A stretch of DNA of 64,000 bases. Origin: Hyalella azteca. Taxonomy: Eukaryota > Arthropoda > Malacostraca > Amphipoda > Hyalellidae. Below the pieces are notes generated by a model. That model was not told the origin of the DNA. It ran no database searches and saw only the letters and a list, made by a program, of their open reading frames with translations. Positions 34,862 to 48,204 of this stretch are shown in pieces; position 1 is the stretch's first letter; every line of letters starts with the position of its first letter. The stretch spans positions 62,001 through 126,000 of the forward strand of contig NW_025947392.1 of the NCBI RefSeq assembly GCF_000764305.2, given 5' to 3'. A program made the translations under genes and the position numbers.

Positions 34862-37288
34862 GTTAGGTTGAATTTTCTCTCAGTTTGTATAGGATCGTTG
34901 GTTAACGGCGAACAGGCCACGCGTCCGTAAGCATCGAGGCTGCGCTGCTTATGGTTGCTCCAGGCCTGCATAATTTCATGGCATCGCTTATGCTATGGCA
35001 TAATTTATGCTGCAGCCGCTTTTTCTGCGTAAAATACTTAATTAATTGAAGAAATAGAGCTTAAATTCAGGGCATTTGATGCAAATATCTTTAAGAAATT
35101 GAAATCTGAAGATAAGCTCATAAGTTTGTAACAGTGTAGTTTAGTGGCCAAGCCCTAGCAGTTTGGAATCATATTGATTGAAATTAATTTCAGTTTATTT
35201 ATTCATTTTATAGCTCGTAAAGAAGTTCAACTCGATCTAGGTCTTCATTTCCTTGAGGCAGCAAATTCCTCCACTTGCTGCCGATTATGTAAATTTTGAG
35301 GCTTCATTAAATAATAATTCATTCATTTGTACGCATTCATTTATTTGGAATTTATGGTATTATTCATAATTGTAATAAATGAAAATGAAATAAAATACTT
35401 CCTTTTAATAAGAAAATACGCGATTATGGCATAATACGTCTACATAAATTGATATTTGCCATTTAGTCGAAGTTATTGCCGATATATTTATATATGCCGA
35501 TTTCCTCCAACATTATTCACTCACCCCGGCAAAATAACTACAAGAAAAACATTGGGTTATTAAAAAAATGAAGGTCGACCAGTAGACGATTTAGGCCATG
35601 TTTCAGATGTCAATCGAATGTCCAGACGCCATTTAATGATAGCGGCCAACATAGTTGTCCCGACGCTATGACATTGTTCGCCGTCACGGTATGAGAAATA
35701 CAATGAAGGAATGGAAAGCCTGTAGCTAACAGGGTTCAGAGCTCTCTTTAAATGTCATTAAGTCACGACAAGTGTGACAAGCTCGTATCTTATCACGTGA
35801 AGGCATTCGTCTATTTAAATCTCGCACGCAAACCATTCATATTATACATATTTGTGAGATTAATTTCAACGTAGCTTAATTATTATTTCATTGAAGATGA
35901 ACGTTTGTTGTTGACGATGTGAATGTTATGAAAACACGTGTCCAGCAGAACTATTCAGAGTCGTCATTACGCGTCAATCAATTATTCACGCCGATAAACA
36001 AGTGTTAGGGAAGGATCTTTGCAGCACTCAGAATGTCTGTATGATTAATGAAGTATTCCTGGACTGAATTATCGAGGATCAATTTCGTCCTTGCAGCTAA
36101 CTGCTGTTACAAGGAGGATCTTGTGTTCCCATAAGCGCAGCAACTTGTATATTGTTTTGGTCATGCATTAGGGAAGGTAAAACAATATTGTAGTTTGAGT
36201 GGAGGCATTAATATCACATCTGAGTGATAGTGAACTAAAAACATTCATTTATTTGTATCGATGTTTCCTAAATTGTGTTAATATTTTAATCATAATATTA
36301 CGAATGAAGCCTAACACGTTTTACATACTATGGGAACTCGCACAGTTAACTACTGCTCCGGAACATTTCTAAAGCCAAACTTTCCGTCAAGTGAGCTTTT
36401 TTATGTGATTTCCCTTATATGAGCAATAAAAAACACATGCGGCGCACTCTCACACGAGAGAAATATGCTCATTGCGGCGGTGATCTACGCTCAGTTTGGA
36501 GAGAGACTCGACTTTCGACTGCACGCACCATGATCGAGTTATCGTGGGTCATAAGCGATCGCATAAGGTAAACTGGGTCTGCTCCGAAAGATCGCCGCGT
36601 CGATCGAGCCATGAGTGGCGCTCGCGCAATGAGCGATGTCTTTCTTTCTCATGCATGCTTTGTGTTCCCAGTTGAAGCTAACGCTTCACTTCTGAATTAA
36701 TTCCACATTTATCGTAGGAATAACATTATACGCGGATTATGAAAAGCTTCATCGGAAGGATAAATGGCTAAGAGTGATAAACGTGCTCGAAACTTGCCAC
36801 AATGCATGTGAAATATCAAGATTAGACGGCGAGTATGACTTTTTGTTCAAATTGCAGTCATTGTACTTTTCATTCGCATGTGTTTATATGGATCGCTAGG
36901 ATTTAAAATCGCATCGGATATAAATTGTAGGATACACGTACGTACCAACTCGAAGTTCGAACAATATTTCGAGTAGCTAAAATCTTGCCACGGCGAAAAC
37001 TGGCAAAGATTTGAGGAGGGAAAATTTTGCAATGAAAAATGTCTTCTACGATAAACACCCACAACAGATAAAAATGCTCCTAGTAATTCGAAAGTACTAA
37101 AAACAGAATTAGTGCATGGAAATAAAATTAGATTTCACTTAACGCATCAACACGTATGCTGGGAGATGGTATATTTACAAGAGGACGATACAGAAGAAAT
37201 GTGTATTTTCGTAATGGAGACCCTAATTTAAGTGACTCGTACAACAAGAAGAACATCCTGAAACAAAGTAACACTACTATAACAACAA
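34862..37288. other. AT-rich stretch with a CpG-rich patch, no gene
   Basis: The patch 36480-36650 is GC- and CpG-richer (GCGATCGC, GCCGCGTCGATCGAGCC), unlike its flanks, but no transcription start, exon or frame can be assigned. Otherwise nothing seen. Confidence 0.45.
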
Positions 37289-37462
37289 GAAAAACGGTAC
37301 CTTCAAGGGGATATATTCATATGATGATATGTGAATATCTTGCACATAAAGATACTTATTACTGAATAATTACATAGAGAAAAACGGTAAGTTCAAGGGA
37401 GTATATTCATATGTGAATATCTTGCACATAAAGATACTTATTACTGAATAATTACATAGAGA
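37289..37462. repeat. 90-bp tandem duplication, 2 nearly identical copies
   Basis: Copies start GAAAAACGGTA at 37289 and 37379. They match closely, except that the second lacks 8 bp around CATATGATGATATGTG, where an ATG/ATAT stretch has contracted. The long identical tail (GTGAATATCTTGCACATAAA onward) indicates a recent event. Confidence 0.92.
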
Positions 37463-40400
37463 ACAGTACGTAGTTCTAGGACTTGAACATACAATCTAGA
37501 GCTGCGCCAGTTCTTATAATAGTCATTGGTCCCAGTGCGAAGTAACTTAATTTCATAAACTATTGTACGGAATACTATGTGCATGCGCGCAATGCAACGC
37601 AAATTTCACTATATATTCACTATATAAACTAGTAAGTAGCATAAATATAATAAAACGTACCCATACGTCGTACTTCGTCATCGTCACCTTATTAGACTTG
37701 TTAGAGGATCATTTAAGAGCTGCAATGATGCTGTGCTCATCGCACCTCGTCATGTTTAATGAAAGTTATCATCGAGCGAGACGAACGTCACCACAATGCT
37801 TGATCGATCGTTCCGGTTGAGCGAGAAATTTGTCAGCAATTTGCTGCGCGCGAGGCTGGAAGACTCGTATGAGATAAGCGAGTAATGCCGACCCGATATC
37901 AGCGACGAGACACTTCTTCTAGGATCATTTGTTGTGAACAAAGCAACATTTATCCTTTAATAGCTACCTGAACTAAGGCATATGATCGTCGTTAATAGTA
38001 CTAGAAAGAAATACGCTTTGCCACCCGCAGGTTTTTAATATGATAGATGCCCATTTTACTCAATGGCATGACGCTGTAATGTAATTTTTACTCAATGGCA
38101 TGACACATGATCGAAAGCACATTCTGATTACCATTAATATATTAAGATGAATACTTTAAGGTGCAGGGATACCTTAGCTATCGATGTCGCGATCGATCGA
38201 ATATCGTTGCCAATATTATTAGAAGATAGTTGAATGAATAAATGCATACTCTATCTGAACTAAATAACAGGAACAAGATCCAGAACAGAAGTAAAGTTTT
38301 TGTTAGAACCAACCTAGAAGACTCGATCAGAATAACTATTGTTCCAATTCACTGAGTACGTATCAGTTAAGTTCTCCTAACGTTTTTCACTCTCACTTGA
38401 TATTGATTCCAAGTATATTGGTTCGAGCTCTGCACCCTCATTGAAAAACCGCCGATAGAATTAAAGAACTTCTCGATGCAACTTGAGTTGGTAGAGGCTA
38501 GTTGTCAGGTATAATCTGTTACGCTCGAGCAGAACAATTAACTTAAGCGACGTCTCATCGACACCATAGGCTTCGTTTGGGTGGATTTTTTTTGCTGGGT
38601 CCCAACACGCGTCATCGCCTCAACAAAAGGAGGCTCAAGTGATGAATCTTATAAGGAAGGCAGTTAGAGAAAGATGGATGGCGCGCTGCTGAGTTGTATT
38701 GTTCAATTTTTGTCTTGATTGGCAGTCGGTATAGGCATTAATCATCTCTCTTAGGCTCTAGCTGGAACTGATTAATTAACAATAGCAACTCATGAACGAC
38801 TCAAAGTGAATCATGAATAAGTGGAAAGTTTGTCGTCTGCTCTTTGATACTGCGCAGCACTTCTTGGAACAACTTCTCAAACAAAATGTGTAACTTAATA
38901 TTGTCGAATTGCGTAAATATTTTTGTGAAGTGGTATATTTACCAGTGCAATGAGAATTTTTTAAACAATGATGTGATAGCTGTGCTTTCTTACCGTACGA
39001 GATAAATTTTTTATGTTCTGGGAAATTATCTCGGTTTTTATTAATGTATTTACTTCACTAATGTGATAAAATTGTGGAAATCTTCATCGTGGGATAGTTG
39101 GCATAGAGATCATCAGTCTATATATCGTTTCATTATCACTAGGCCTTTATAGGAAATAATGTTGAGTGCGTATGCATTACATTACATACTTCTAGTTTTA
39201 ATCAAATTATTTGTCTCTAAAACTAAAAAATGCAACATTTTCATATAGTTATATTTATTGACACTATTGCTATAGCAGTATAGCCAATGTAGATTAGACG
39301 GTAAGCTTTTCTTTACGTTATCAAGAAGAGACATTCGGGATCCTATAATTGAGTCTAACTTCAAATACAAATCTAAAATTTATTAGTTGAAAATTATATT
39401 TCGTAACCCTAACTGTACATAAATGTAAATAAATGCCCCCGAAACGAAATAACTGCTCAAGGTCTTGATGCATAAATTTCCAGAGTTTGTTGGTTTGCTG
39501 TCTACTAAATATTTGGGAACATGCGAATCCTTCTTCAACATGCGAATGAACTTCGAATATGAACAGCCGAGCAAGGAAGGAAGTCAGTTTTTGCCGAGCT
39601 AAGATACTCTTTAGATTATTCGTACGGTCATCCATGCAAGACGAAACCTCGTTTCTTAATACAATGTAACCTCTTCCATGTAAGTATAATGCTCGCTCAA
39701 TGTACAATTAATACATCGTGATACGACTCTTCTCAATGCTATAGAACGCGTCACGGTCCTTGATTTGGTTTGGTGCAAGTTATATTAGGCTGGGTAATTC
39801 AAGCTTTTAAATATCTATCTATAGTAGAATAGTAATGGCTGAAATTTTAGTAGCTTTCACAAGTTAATATAATTTGACATCTACAACAGGAACTGACTAC
39901 ATTATAGCTGCCATTATGAAAACATGATAGCATGTTGCAGTTTTTTCAGCGCGTATGCAGTTTTCATTGTTTGCTATAAAATATATATAGACAAGTTCAT
40001 CCAGGATACATAAAAGTTTATTTGTTTTTGTTAATTAAAAGGGTGAGTAGTAAAGGCATTGGCCACAGGAATTGTGTTGCAATTGGAGTAATAACTGTTT
40101 TCGACAACTCGAGTCGTCTCTCATTAATAATTCTAATAAAGCTGGAGTTTAGAAGCGCTTGTAGCGGCAAAATTACTATGATATTAAACACAAGTCGTTC
40201 GAAGATCGCTTAGCACAACATAAAAATATAACGAAATCTTTTGGCTATCCAAGACGCCATTTTAATTTCGTACCTACCGATAATATAAGCAGACTCGACC
40301 AATAAAGCCGAATAACGCATAACAAAACCTAACACATGTCTAGAAATTCATACAATGCTTTTAGCAAGCGATCGCAAGGCCAAGTCAGTGCCCAGTGGAG

Positions 40401-43360
40401 AGACCATATAGTTTAACGAGCGTGTAATAGAGCAAAGCATGACAGCGCTTGCACCCAGAAAGATGAATGGATCATATTTTCCGAATAGTGACCCACTTCC
40501 AGCACGTAGCAATGATATGTCATTTTGGCTGGGGTAAACTGTGTCAGGACGGCCCAAACAAGTGCAATTAATGTATCACCATTTGGACAACGTCTCACAC
40601 ATTTCTATGAGAGTGAACATAAAGCTACAGGAAACCTGTTGCACGTGCCAGCTCAGAATGATGGCTGGGCTTGACACCCTGCCATTACACGAGGCTGTGA
40701 TTACGCCGACCGATTGCGTAGAGGCCTCGATGCGTTATGGCTATAGTCCCAATTAAAAATCAGAGACGTGAGATCGGCGGCTAGCCTTCAACCAGTCATT
40801 GAAATGGCCGTCAATATCAAATCCAAGTGTTGTTGCCCCAGACAAGTCTTGAGATGTACATTAAAGCGCAGACCAATTAACCACACTAGAAATAAGGCTC
40901 CATAGTAGATATTGGATTGGGTTGAGTTAATGACATGATGGTGTTTATTGGAAATCTTCACCGCGAGTATTTTATAATACGGGTAAACTTTATATCTCTT
41001 GAAACCAAAAGTTCAAAATATTATCAGCGGTGCGCAAAATGTGTATTAAAGAAGCTTCACAAGAAACATGTTCAATGATAGAGAGAAAATGTTCTACAGT
41101 ATTTATGATTCATAATCGTTTACGTAAGTCATGAAAGCTTTCCAGTGAAAAGTTGGGCGTAAGAAATTATGCAGGCATGAAGCATTCGTTTCTGGAGTCC
41201 AGCTAAGCCTTTCATCATCCGATTTTTTTGCTGGCAGGTCAATTTTTCATCAGCTTATACCCTTTTGAAGTTCAAACTCGTAGCCAGTACCGTACCCATT
41301 TTTACACCTGCCGAATGCCTATATTGGAGAGCGAGAATGCACAGCATCTGTTACTTATAGGAATTAATATCCGACTGAAACACCTGGAGAACGGCGACCA
41401 ATTGTGCGAAGCATTTTGATGTTATTGCGTTTGGTTTAATGTCTGTTGCACTGCTTTGCATGTTGCAATTGTAAAGTGATTTAAAAATGAACTCTTTACG
41501 TTGGACATGTACGTTAACAATTTTGGGCATACATAGTAACCGAAAACGAATGCAGAACGGAGACGCATCATGGGCCACGACGACCGGCTTATTGTGCCCA
41601 TTGTACGACTTTTTATAAAATTTGAATAAAATCTAGATTTTTCATGAATTCATTTAGTCTAAAATTGATATACTAAGTTAAAACCTGAGAAGTTTCAGTC
41701 CCGCAATACCGATTGCGAGCAATAGTTGCTATTAACTATGATGCAAATGACATTGAATGCGATTGGCTGCAAAAATTAGCACAGTCATTCAATTATTTAA
41801 AGAATAATATTGTGCAATACCGGGATCTGATCAGCAAACATACTTGGGAGGTGGACTTGCAAGATGGGATACAGGCTCAAGGCCTGCAAAACTATATAAT
41901 TTATTTGGCTGAAGATCGTTAATAAATTATCACGATATATTTTGACATATATTTTCGGTGTTTTTTTCCTGTACAGTCGTGCTAATATGCGTATGAAACT
42001 ACATGAATTCGAATGAATTCAATGTTTGAAGTGCAAAGGCAAAGATCTCAGAGATACTTAAATTGTTTGAGTTTTTCTAAATCTAAGGCGAGAAAAATTT
42101 TCGGTTATCATAATGATCTTGAATTTAAATGTTATCATATGAGGGAGAGAAGGGCATGTTATTTTTGAAGGTCGATAAAAGGTGCTTCACACTTCACTAA
42201 TACATCGGCGAGATCTGTGATATATACTCACATCCTGAACACATCTTCTTCAATTTTAATCATATCAATCTCTAATCCATTTGTTCACACATGCTGCTCA
42301 ACGACTAAAGGTGTAAATACTTTATTACCAGTATGTTTCTCTCCAATAAATTCTCATTTAAGCAGGCTTTTTAAATCATAAAAACAATTTTCATCCAACA
42401 CACACGAAAGGTTGCGGGCGTTAAATTGAATAATTTATAAGTAATCATTATTTTTGAACACATAATTCAAAATTTAATTTATTTACCACACGCCTACAAT
42501 GACAACAATTAAGTGCTTCTAAGCACACAAACATCAACAGGACCATACATTTCAGTATCTTCAATTGTAATAAGCAGTAAATTCAAGCGATTCCGTGCCA
42601 ATACATCACTATCGGGAATTTTAATATGACAGCGCAAGCGTGGCATAAGTTAAGTTCGATCATAGAAGCGACCTATTATGAGGGCAGGTAAGCACTCGTC
42701 GAACGCTCGAGGCTAAGGCGAACCTGTAATCATGCGTGGCTAACCTGTTACGTTCGAAGACAAACGATGAGAAGAGCTGGGGCATCAAATGCAGACTGGT
42801 TTGTCGGGGTTACACTGTGGGCGAAGCGCCGGTACAAAACTGCTATGGGCTCGTCTTTGTTACGCACGTATAGTAAAGGGTTCTAACACTAACAAAAATT
42901 GTAGAAAATGGGTGCACTGGATTTGAGAGAACACTTTTGAGGTAGGCTGATCCTGAAGCAGTGGAAACCCGTATGGCTGCATTAGCATAATAAAAAGGAA
43001 ATAAGACCGTTTTTTATCTGCAAAAGCAAATAAAACTACTAATCCCGTATGACTTATTGTTATATAGTAATGAAAAATACGACACAAAAGGTTTTATAAG
43101 ACCATTTAGTAACATAACGGTGTTGTAATGCATGAGAACTCTAAGAAAATGTTTTCAGCATTGTTATTGCAGCATTCAGTACTGTAATTCCAATGTCAAC
43201 AATGCTTACGATTACTCTGAAAAGAGAGATGATGGTACAATACACGAGCAGCTGTTGTACAGATGTGCAGTCCGTAAGTTTACTCAACAAGAAAAGTTAG
43301 TGAGTGCGGAAAAGTCTGCTAACTTTCAAGTGCACATTTAATTTATATTTTCCCTGCAAG
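37463..43360. other. Long gene-free stretch
   Basis: Nearly 6 kb without a supportable gene. A small direct repeat TTTTACTCAATGGCATGAC occurs twice at 38053-38104. The 128-codon minus-strand frame at 39321-39707 starts with TTG, and its translation is unrecognised. Two overlapping minus-strand frames at 40348-40598 lie in a slightly GC-richer patch. The 69-codon frame at 41713-41922 has a protein-like composition but no start context or domain. Confidence 0.4.
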
Positions 43361-43677
43361 TCCTTGGGTCCTATATGACCGACTGTCCAAGACTTGCTAA
43401 CAATTTTTCGCACGGCAAGCAGCCTCTCAATCCGAGGCTGCAGTGTCTGATGCAACAGCCGAAAATTACTGTTTTATTTGCCTTTGATGGTATCGGAAGA
43501 TATGATCTAGCGCTGGTGGCAGCTGTAATTGCTCACGGTGCAATCAGTTACCAACCGCAAACTCTTTTGATAACAACCATTAGCGACGAGGAGGCTACAG
43601 TGAACAACGTATGTGAGTTGATCATGGAACCTAGCGTAAACATGACTTATATATACGTTACTGACGTACGTATTTCG
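43361..43677 (+). CDS. Candidate internal exon, unknown protein
   Basis: An open frame of about 105 codons lies between a pyrimidine-rich acceptor (TTATATTTTCCCTGCAAG, exon starting at 43361 in mid-codon) and a good donor (TTTCG then GTAAGT at 43678). The translation contains LFAFDGIGRYDLALVAAVIA and later two possible N-glycosylation sequons (NFS, NMT), and its amino-acid mix looks protein-like. I do not recognise the family. The frame stops four codons past the proposed donor, so the donor matters. An alternative donor GTACGT lies at 43666. No neighbouring exon was identified on either side within several kilobases, so this may be an isolated exon of a gene with large introns, a decayed fragment, or chance. 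Confidence 0.2.
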
Positions 43678-45059
43678 GTAAGTCGATAATTTTGCCTGAT
43701 TACTTAACTGGACTGATCACTTACAGAAGAATATAGGAAAACTGTAATTTAAGTTATAGTTTGCGACGATAAATAATGCCGGTTGTCATAGGTTATTCTC
43801 GTGAATTTTAAAAACCGATGAAGTATTAAAAACAAAAAACCAAAATAACGAGAAAGAGGTAAACAAATACTCTAATAGTAAATAATCAATAAGACAGTCT
43901 ACTTCAATCATTCAAGCATATTTTTTTAATAAAGTAAGTAAAACACCCATGAAGAAAAATACATTCAGGTGTCAGGAAAAGAACTATTGAATATGGAGTC
44001 AAGTCATAGCACACGGGTCAAATCTATGATATATAAACCCCACGATATGATCATTCATTATCCATATCAAATAGTTACGACTGCGCGATTTTTAGAGGCA
44101 ATTTATTCAGTGATAAAATCGACAAGAGGCCAAAAGCGCTGCGGTCTCCTTAGAAGCAGACCCTCCATCCACAACATCCAAAGCTCGAGGTCTCCCTTTT
44201 ACCGGTAATGTTTCCTATTGGAATTCGATAAATCGGAGCATCCGCACGAACACAAAAGACTGCATCGACTCTCTCCGGGTTTTAGGATCATCTTTATCAT
44301 TTAACAATGAGAGTATCCACATTTTGGGAACGCTCTCAGTTTTCTCACGGAGTTCAAAACATCGATGATGGCCTAAAAGTGAGATTAGAAAGACTTGCAA
44401 GGAATATAGACGTGTGTATACGAGGTTCTTCAATTGCACGTGCGTGCCGGGTTTGGGAACTGCTTGCCTGAAGGTTAAGCAGAAATTTTTGAAGGTTAAA
44501 AGAAACGTTTTTCCGCTTAATTTATTCACGAAGTTCAGAAAAATAATCAGTTTAAGAATGTTTCCTTTGATTTTATTTGGGAAAAGTTTCTAGAGTATTG
44601 TTCGATGTAAGTGATTTCAATTTCTCTGCTGGCAAATTTATACTAGAGATAAATTAAATTACCGAAATTGGAATTTGAATATGCCAGGAATTAAAAATCC
44701 AGAATTAATTGGATCACAATTCTAAAGAAGGGGAAATGATGTTATTTGGAAATTAATACCACATTAATGAAAATTAATGCGCTGCGCACTCAAATTTACA
44801 CATAATTGAACTATAACAGCATTCGTAGTCATTGTTAGATTTACCGAAATTCAAAATAACGTTCAATTGTTCTAATTCAGAAATGATCAAAATTAAAAAA
44901 AATGTGAAAAATAACTTCAAAGATCTTTAGCGCTTGCTACATTATAAAGTCCAGTCAGGTGCTCTTTATGGTTTCAAGCCACATTTTTCTCCTCAATGAA
45001 TGAATTTTCTTCTACTTAAAATTTCCTACAATAGTATTTCCATTATTTTTTAATAATTC
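43678..45059. other. AT-rich stretch, no gene
   Basis: The minus-strand frame 44215-44529 (104 codons) and the plus-strand frame 43969-44208 are unrecognised. Nothing else seen. Confidence 0.4.
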
Positions 45060-45307
45060 AACAATTTTGTATAGCCATTACATAGTCTCTTATAGCCATT
45101 CTATAGTTTTTATACAATTTTAACATATCGTATGGCCATTATATAATTTATTATAGCCATTTTTAGATTTTTTATAGCCAGTCTACATTTTGTGGAAGTT
45201 ATTAAGTCATTCCTTATAGCCATTTTATAATTAATTTTAGCCATTCTATTATTTCTTATAACTGCTGAATAATCACTAATAGCCAATTTGTAATTTCTAA
45301 TAGCCAT
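45060..45307. repeat. Degenerate TATAGCCATT repeat
   Basis: The string TAGCCATT or a close variant recurs about nine times at irregular spacing (roughly 20-45 bp, often 21-27), separated by AT-rich filler such as TATAATTTAT. On the minus strand this reads as repeated MAIRNYK-like heptamers, giving a 65-codon frame (45110-45307). The irregular spacing and changing phase favour a decayed repeat over a coding sequence. Confidence 0.65.
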
Positions 45308-45348
45308 GGTATTATTTAATAAGTCGTCAGAAGAGCACCAAGCTACAG

Positions 45349-45549
45349 CTATCTGAGAACCGACAAATCTGCGTCCTTTTTCCCGATTTTGACGTTAAGG
45401 AAACATGAACAATCAGGCGCAATGTGGCCATAGGCTGTGATTGCCGTGAGCGGTCCTGGAGCATCACTACATGTTATCGTACCCAGATCGTTCTCCAGCG
45501 AATGAACTCGTTCTTTCCAGGCCACAAACTTGGCTCTTTTCACTGCCTG
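45349..45549 (-). CDS. Candidate terminal exon, unknown protein
   Basis: On the minus strand an acceptor-like ATTTTCAG (45557-45550) precedes an in-phase run of 66 codons, starting QAVKRAKFVAWKERVHSLEN and ending ADLSVLR with a TAG at 45351-45349. The section HIAPDCSCFLNVKIGKKD has a globular look, and third positions are GC-richer than the surroundings. I recognise no domain. Upstream on the same strand another frame (through about 45550-45680) is open in a different phase, so a frameshifted pseudogene is also possible. No polyadenylation signal or partner exon was confirmed. Confidence 0.15.
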   Translation of the reverse strand, partial: QAVKRAKFVAWKERVHSLENDLGTITCSDAPGPLTAITAYGHIAPDCSCFLNVKIGKKDADLSVLR

Positions 45550-45553
45550 CTGA

Positions 45554-48063
45554 AAATGTCATGGAAAAGTAGTATGAACATTCGAGCTTCAAGGAGAAGA
45601 CTTTGAGCCCATGTCGGGAACTTTGATTCAGATTCGTTCTCTGTTGGCCAGACGTGGGCAAGGAGACGATTTTTTACTTCTTGCAGCGGCAGTCAAATTT
45701 ATGAACGTCACCTATCATATCTTAGTTTACTGGAAAGCTTCCAGTCTTCTGTGGCACGGCAATATAAGCAATCACCGGCAATCGACTTCACTTCATTCTC
45801 GACCTCCTCCAGAAAACGGGAAGCCTGGAATTAAACGACCACCAATGATATACATTGCTATTTCCCCAGCCGTCCCAGAAAACAAAAATGCACCAATATT
45901 CTTATGAGTAAAAATGGACTGATTTTTTTTACGACCAGCAGCAGCGGTGCCTATATAGAATACAAAGCTGACAGCCTAAATCTTCATGTGGAATAGTCAT
46001 TGGAGGGCAAAAAATATGAAACAACAGAGTTCACGTGGCCGAGAATTTTTTTCAACTCCAATTTATGAAGACGAACAAGTTTTATTCATGTATGAATCAG
46101 GTCGGCTTACGCTCATTTGAAATGACGAAACCATGTCAAATGTAGTTGATTATTCATACGTGAACTACAATCTAAATGTTTTTCTAACGTTGATTTAAAG
46201 GTTAAATAGACAACTATTCATATTGTTCCTTTTTGTAATAATTGTCAATTGTTAATTTTGAATTGAAATTTAATTTTTGAATTGAACAGTATCTTATTTT
46301 TTACTTTACAAAATCCTATACATCCAGAAACTTTGAGAAACATTAGATTTTCGAGTCGAAACAAAAATATTTGGCAAACGCTAGAAATTTTAATGTCGGT
46401 GACATCCTTGTGCTGATGATGGTGGCAGAACTGAAAGAGCGCTTGAGGAGAGGCGATAGTCAACACAGATTGTGAATTAGATAAGAAAGAGTGGAAGGCT
46501 TTCAGGATACGCAAGGCCACGAGCTCGGCTAGTTGAAGCGATAGGGTCCTTGGCAGTCTTAATGGAATGGTACAAATGCTGGGGATCACTTCAAAAGCTT
46601 GCCAGATAAGATTCCTAGAAAAATCTGAACATGAAAAAACTTCCGATTGCCATGTAGAAAGCATAAAAAGCTGCATGCGTGCTTTTGGGGCTTCTGTTTT
46701 TATTACTTTATCTTTAGAAGAAAAAACATTGAGAGTCAAAGAAAAGGCCCCCGCTTAGAGTATGCGAGCGCAAATATGCCTCGCCCTTCAAAGGGTCTGG
46801 TCTGTGAGGCACTGATGACTAGAAAGGTCCTTTCAACGGCAGATGCTTAGAGCCGGGAGCTGCATTTGGTTTCCTACCTACGCCAATGAGCAGAAAATAA
46901 TCGGATATATTCAGCATTGAATCACATCCTTTAACGGTAACATTCATGTATTATACTTTCATCCATTTAGATTCTATTTATTGTTAGCTGAAAACGGTTG
47001 TTTTTCATATCAAACTAATCTATGGAAGGAGATTTTTCCACATAAGGTTCTCATCAAAATAGTCTATGAAATCGCTGATAACTCAGGCGCATCCTCAAGA
47101 TGGAAAACCTCATTCTGAAAGTGTTCAAATTTTGACAGGTGTGTGAGAATGTTAAATTATTTGTCTCGGCATAATGCTCAATGTAAATATTATGTTGTAC
47201 TATTATGGTCCAAATCGAAATAAGGGATATGCAAATCAGATGCCCAAATAAATGATTTTTGCACTGCATGCAAGACATGCATCTGCAAAAAACATGAAAT
47301 ATTCGAGCATGAGGAAGATGCCCATGTTTGTGGTACAGGTTTTTATTTTTATTGAGAGTGTCGTGGCTCGAGCAAGTCACGAAGTCGAGGATTCTTAATG
47401 TGGTTCTCAGGTTTGCATTTAGTCAGCGAGCGCTCCATGGATGAAACACAGGTGGCCTACGTACGGCCATCTATTGGCTGATGAAGATCCATGGATGATT
47501 TAACGATGTGATACTCGCGGTTGGGGAGGGAAAAGTTATGTTTGGGCAGCACGCGGGATAGTCTTGACTATGCGCTTTCTCTTGACACACAAACATCCCA
47601 AATCCTAACGTTTCTCTTGCGGAATTACCATGAAGTTCATTGTTTTCCAAAACCGCAAGTTATGTGTTGTAACAAAGATTGTACAGTAGTCAGAACATTT
47701 ACCACAAAAATGTAAGTAGCCATGCACAAGATATTCATCTAGGATTTTAGGAAAACCACTGTGAGAAAAATGAAAAGATTATAAAATTTTTCATTGGTGC
47801 AAATATTAACCAGTACGCATAAAGGTCTCATACATTTGTCTACAGAGATATTTCAAGTTTCCAGTAGCATTCGTATCTACAAGACGTCTCGAGAAAGACG
47901 TCTCACATAAATAAATGGTTCGTTTTGGCAAGCCCGTGTTATTTGTGTTATAAATTAAGATTTAATCGGTCCAATTTTTACTTTTAGGTAGATGATAAAA
48001 CCTTTAAAAAAGATACGTGATTTTCGTGAGTATTACATGGCTCTCCGCACTGCGTCAGTCGCG
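45554..48063. other. Mixed stretch with unrecognised open frames
   Basis: The longest non-repeat frame of the window is here: minus strand, 46676-46245 from the first ATG (143 codons; 164 from an upstream TTG). Its N-terminal two thirds is GC-richer and its C-terminus is Lys/Asn/Phe-rich AT drift. No domain, no splice evidence. Plus-strand frames at 45611-45907 (98 codons) and minus-strand 47054-47380 (108 codons) are equally unrecognised. Confidence 0.35.
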
Positions 48064-48204
48064 CAGACATCACCCCGCGACTGACCAGAATATCAGGTGT
48101 GGGATGTACGCAGGCATCACCCCGCGACTGATCATAATATCAGGTGTGGGATGTAGGCAGACATCACCCCGCGACTGACCAGAATATCAGGTGTGGGACG
48201 GACG
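48064..48204. repeat. 47-bp minisatellite, 3 copies
   Basis: CAGRCATCACCCCGCGACTG starts copies at 48064, 48111 and 48158, each continuing AYCAKAATATCAGGTGTGGG to the end of the unit. Only a handful of substitutions separate copies, so the expansion is young. GC-rich unit in AT-rich flanks. Confidence 0.95.

Noticed and set aside
39321..39707. 128-codon minus-strand frame
   Set aside because: TTG start, no recognisable domain, overlapped by another open frame, no flanking signals.
46245..46739. Longest non-repeat open frame (164 codons, minus)
   Set aside because: It starts at TTG (143 codons from the first ATG), ends in AT drift, and shows no domain or splice signal; a frame of this size can occur by chance in 64 kb. 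It is described within the 45554-48063 entry only.
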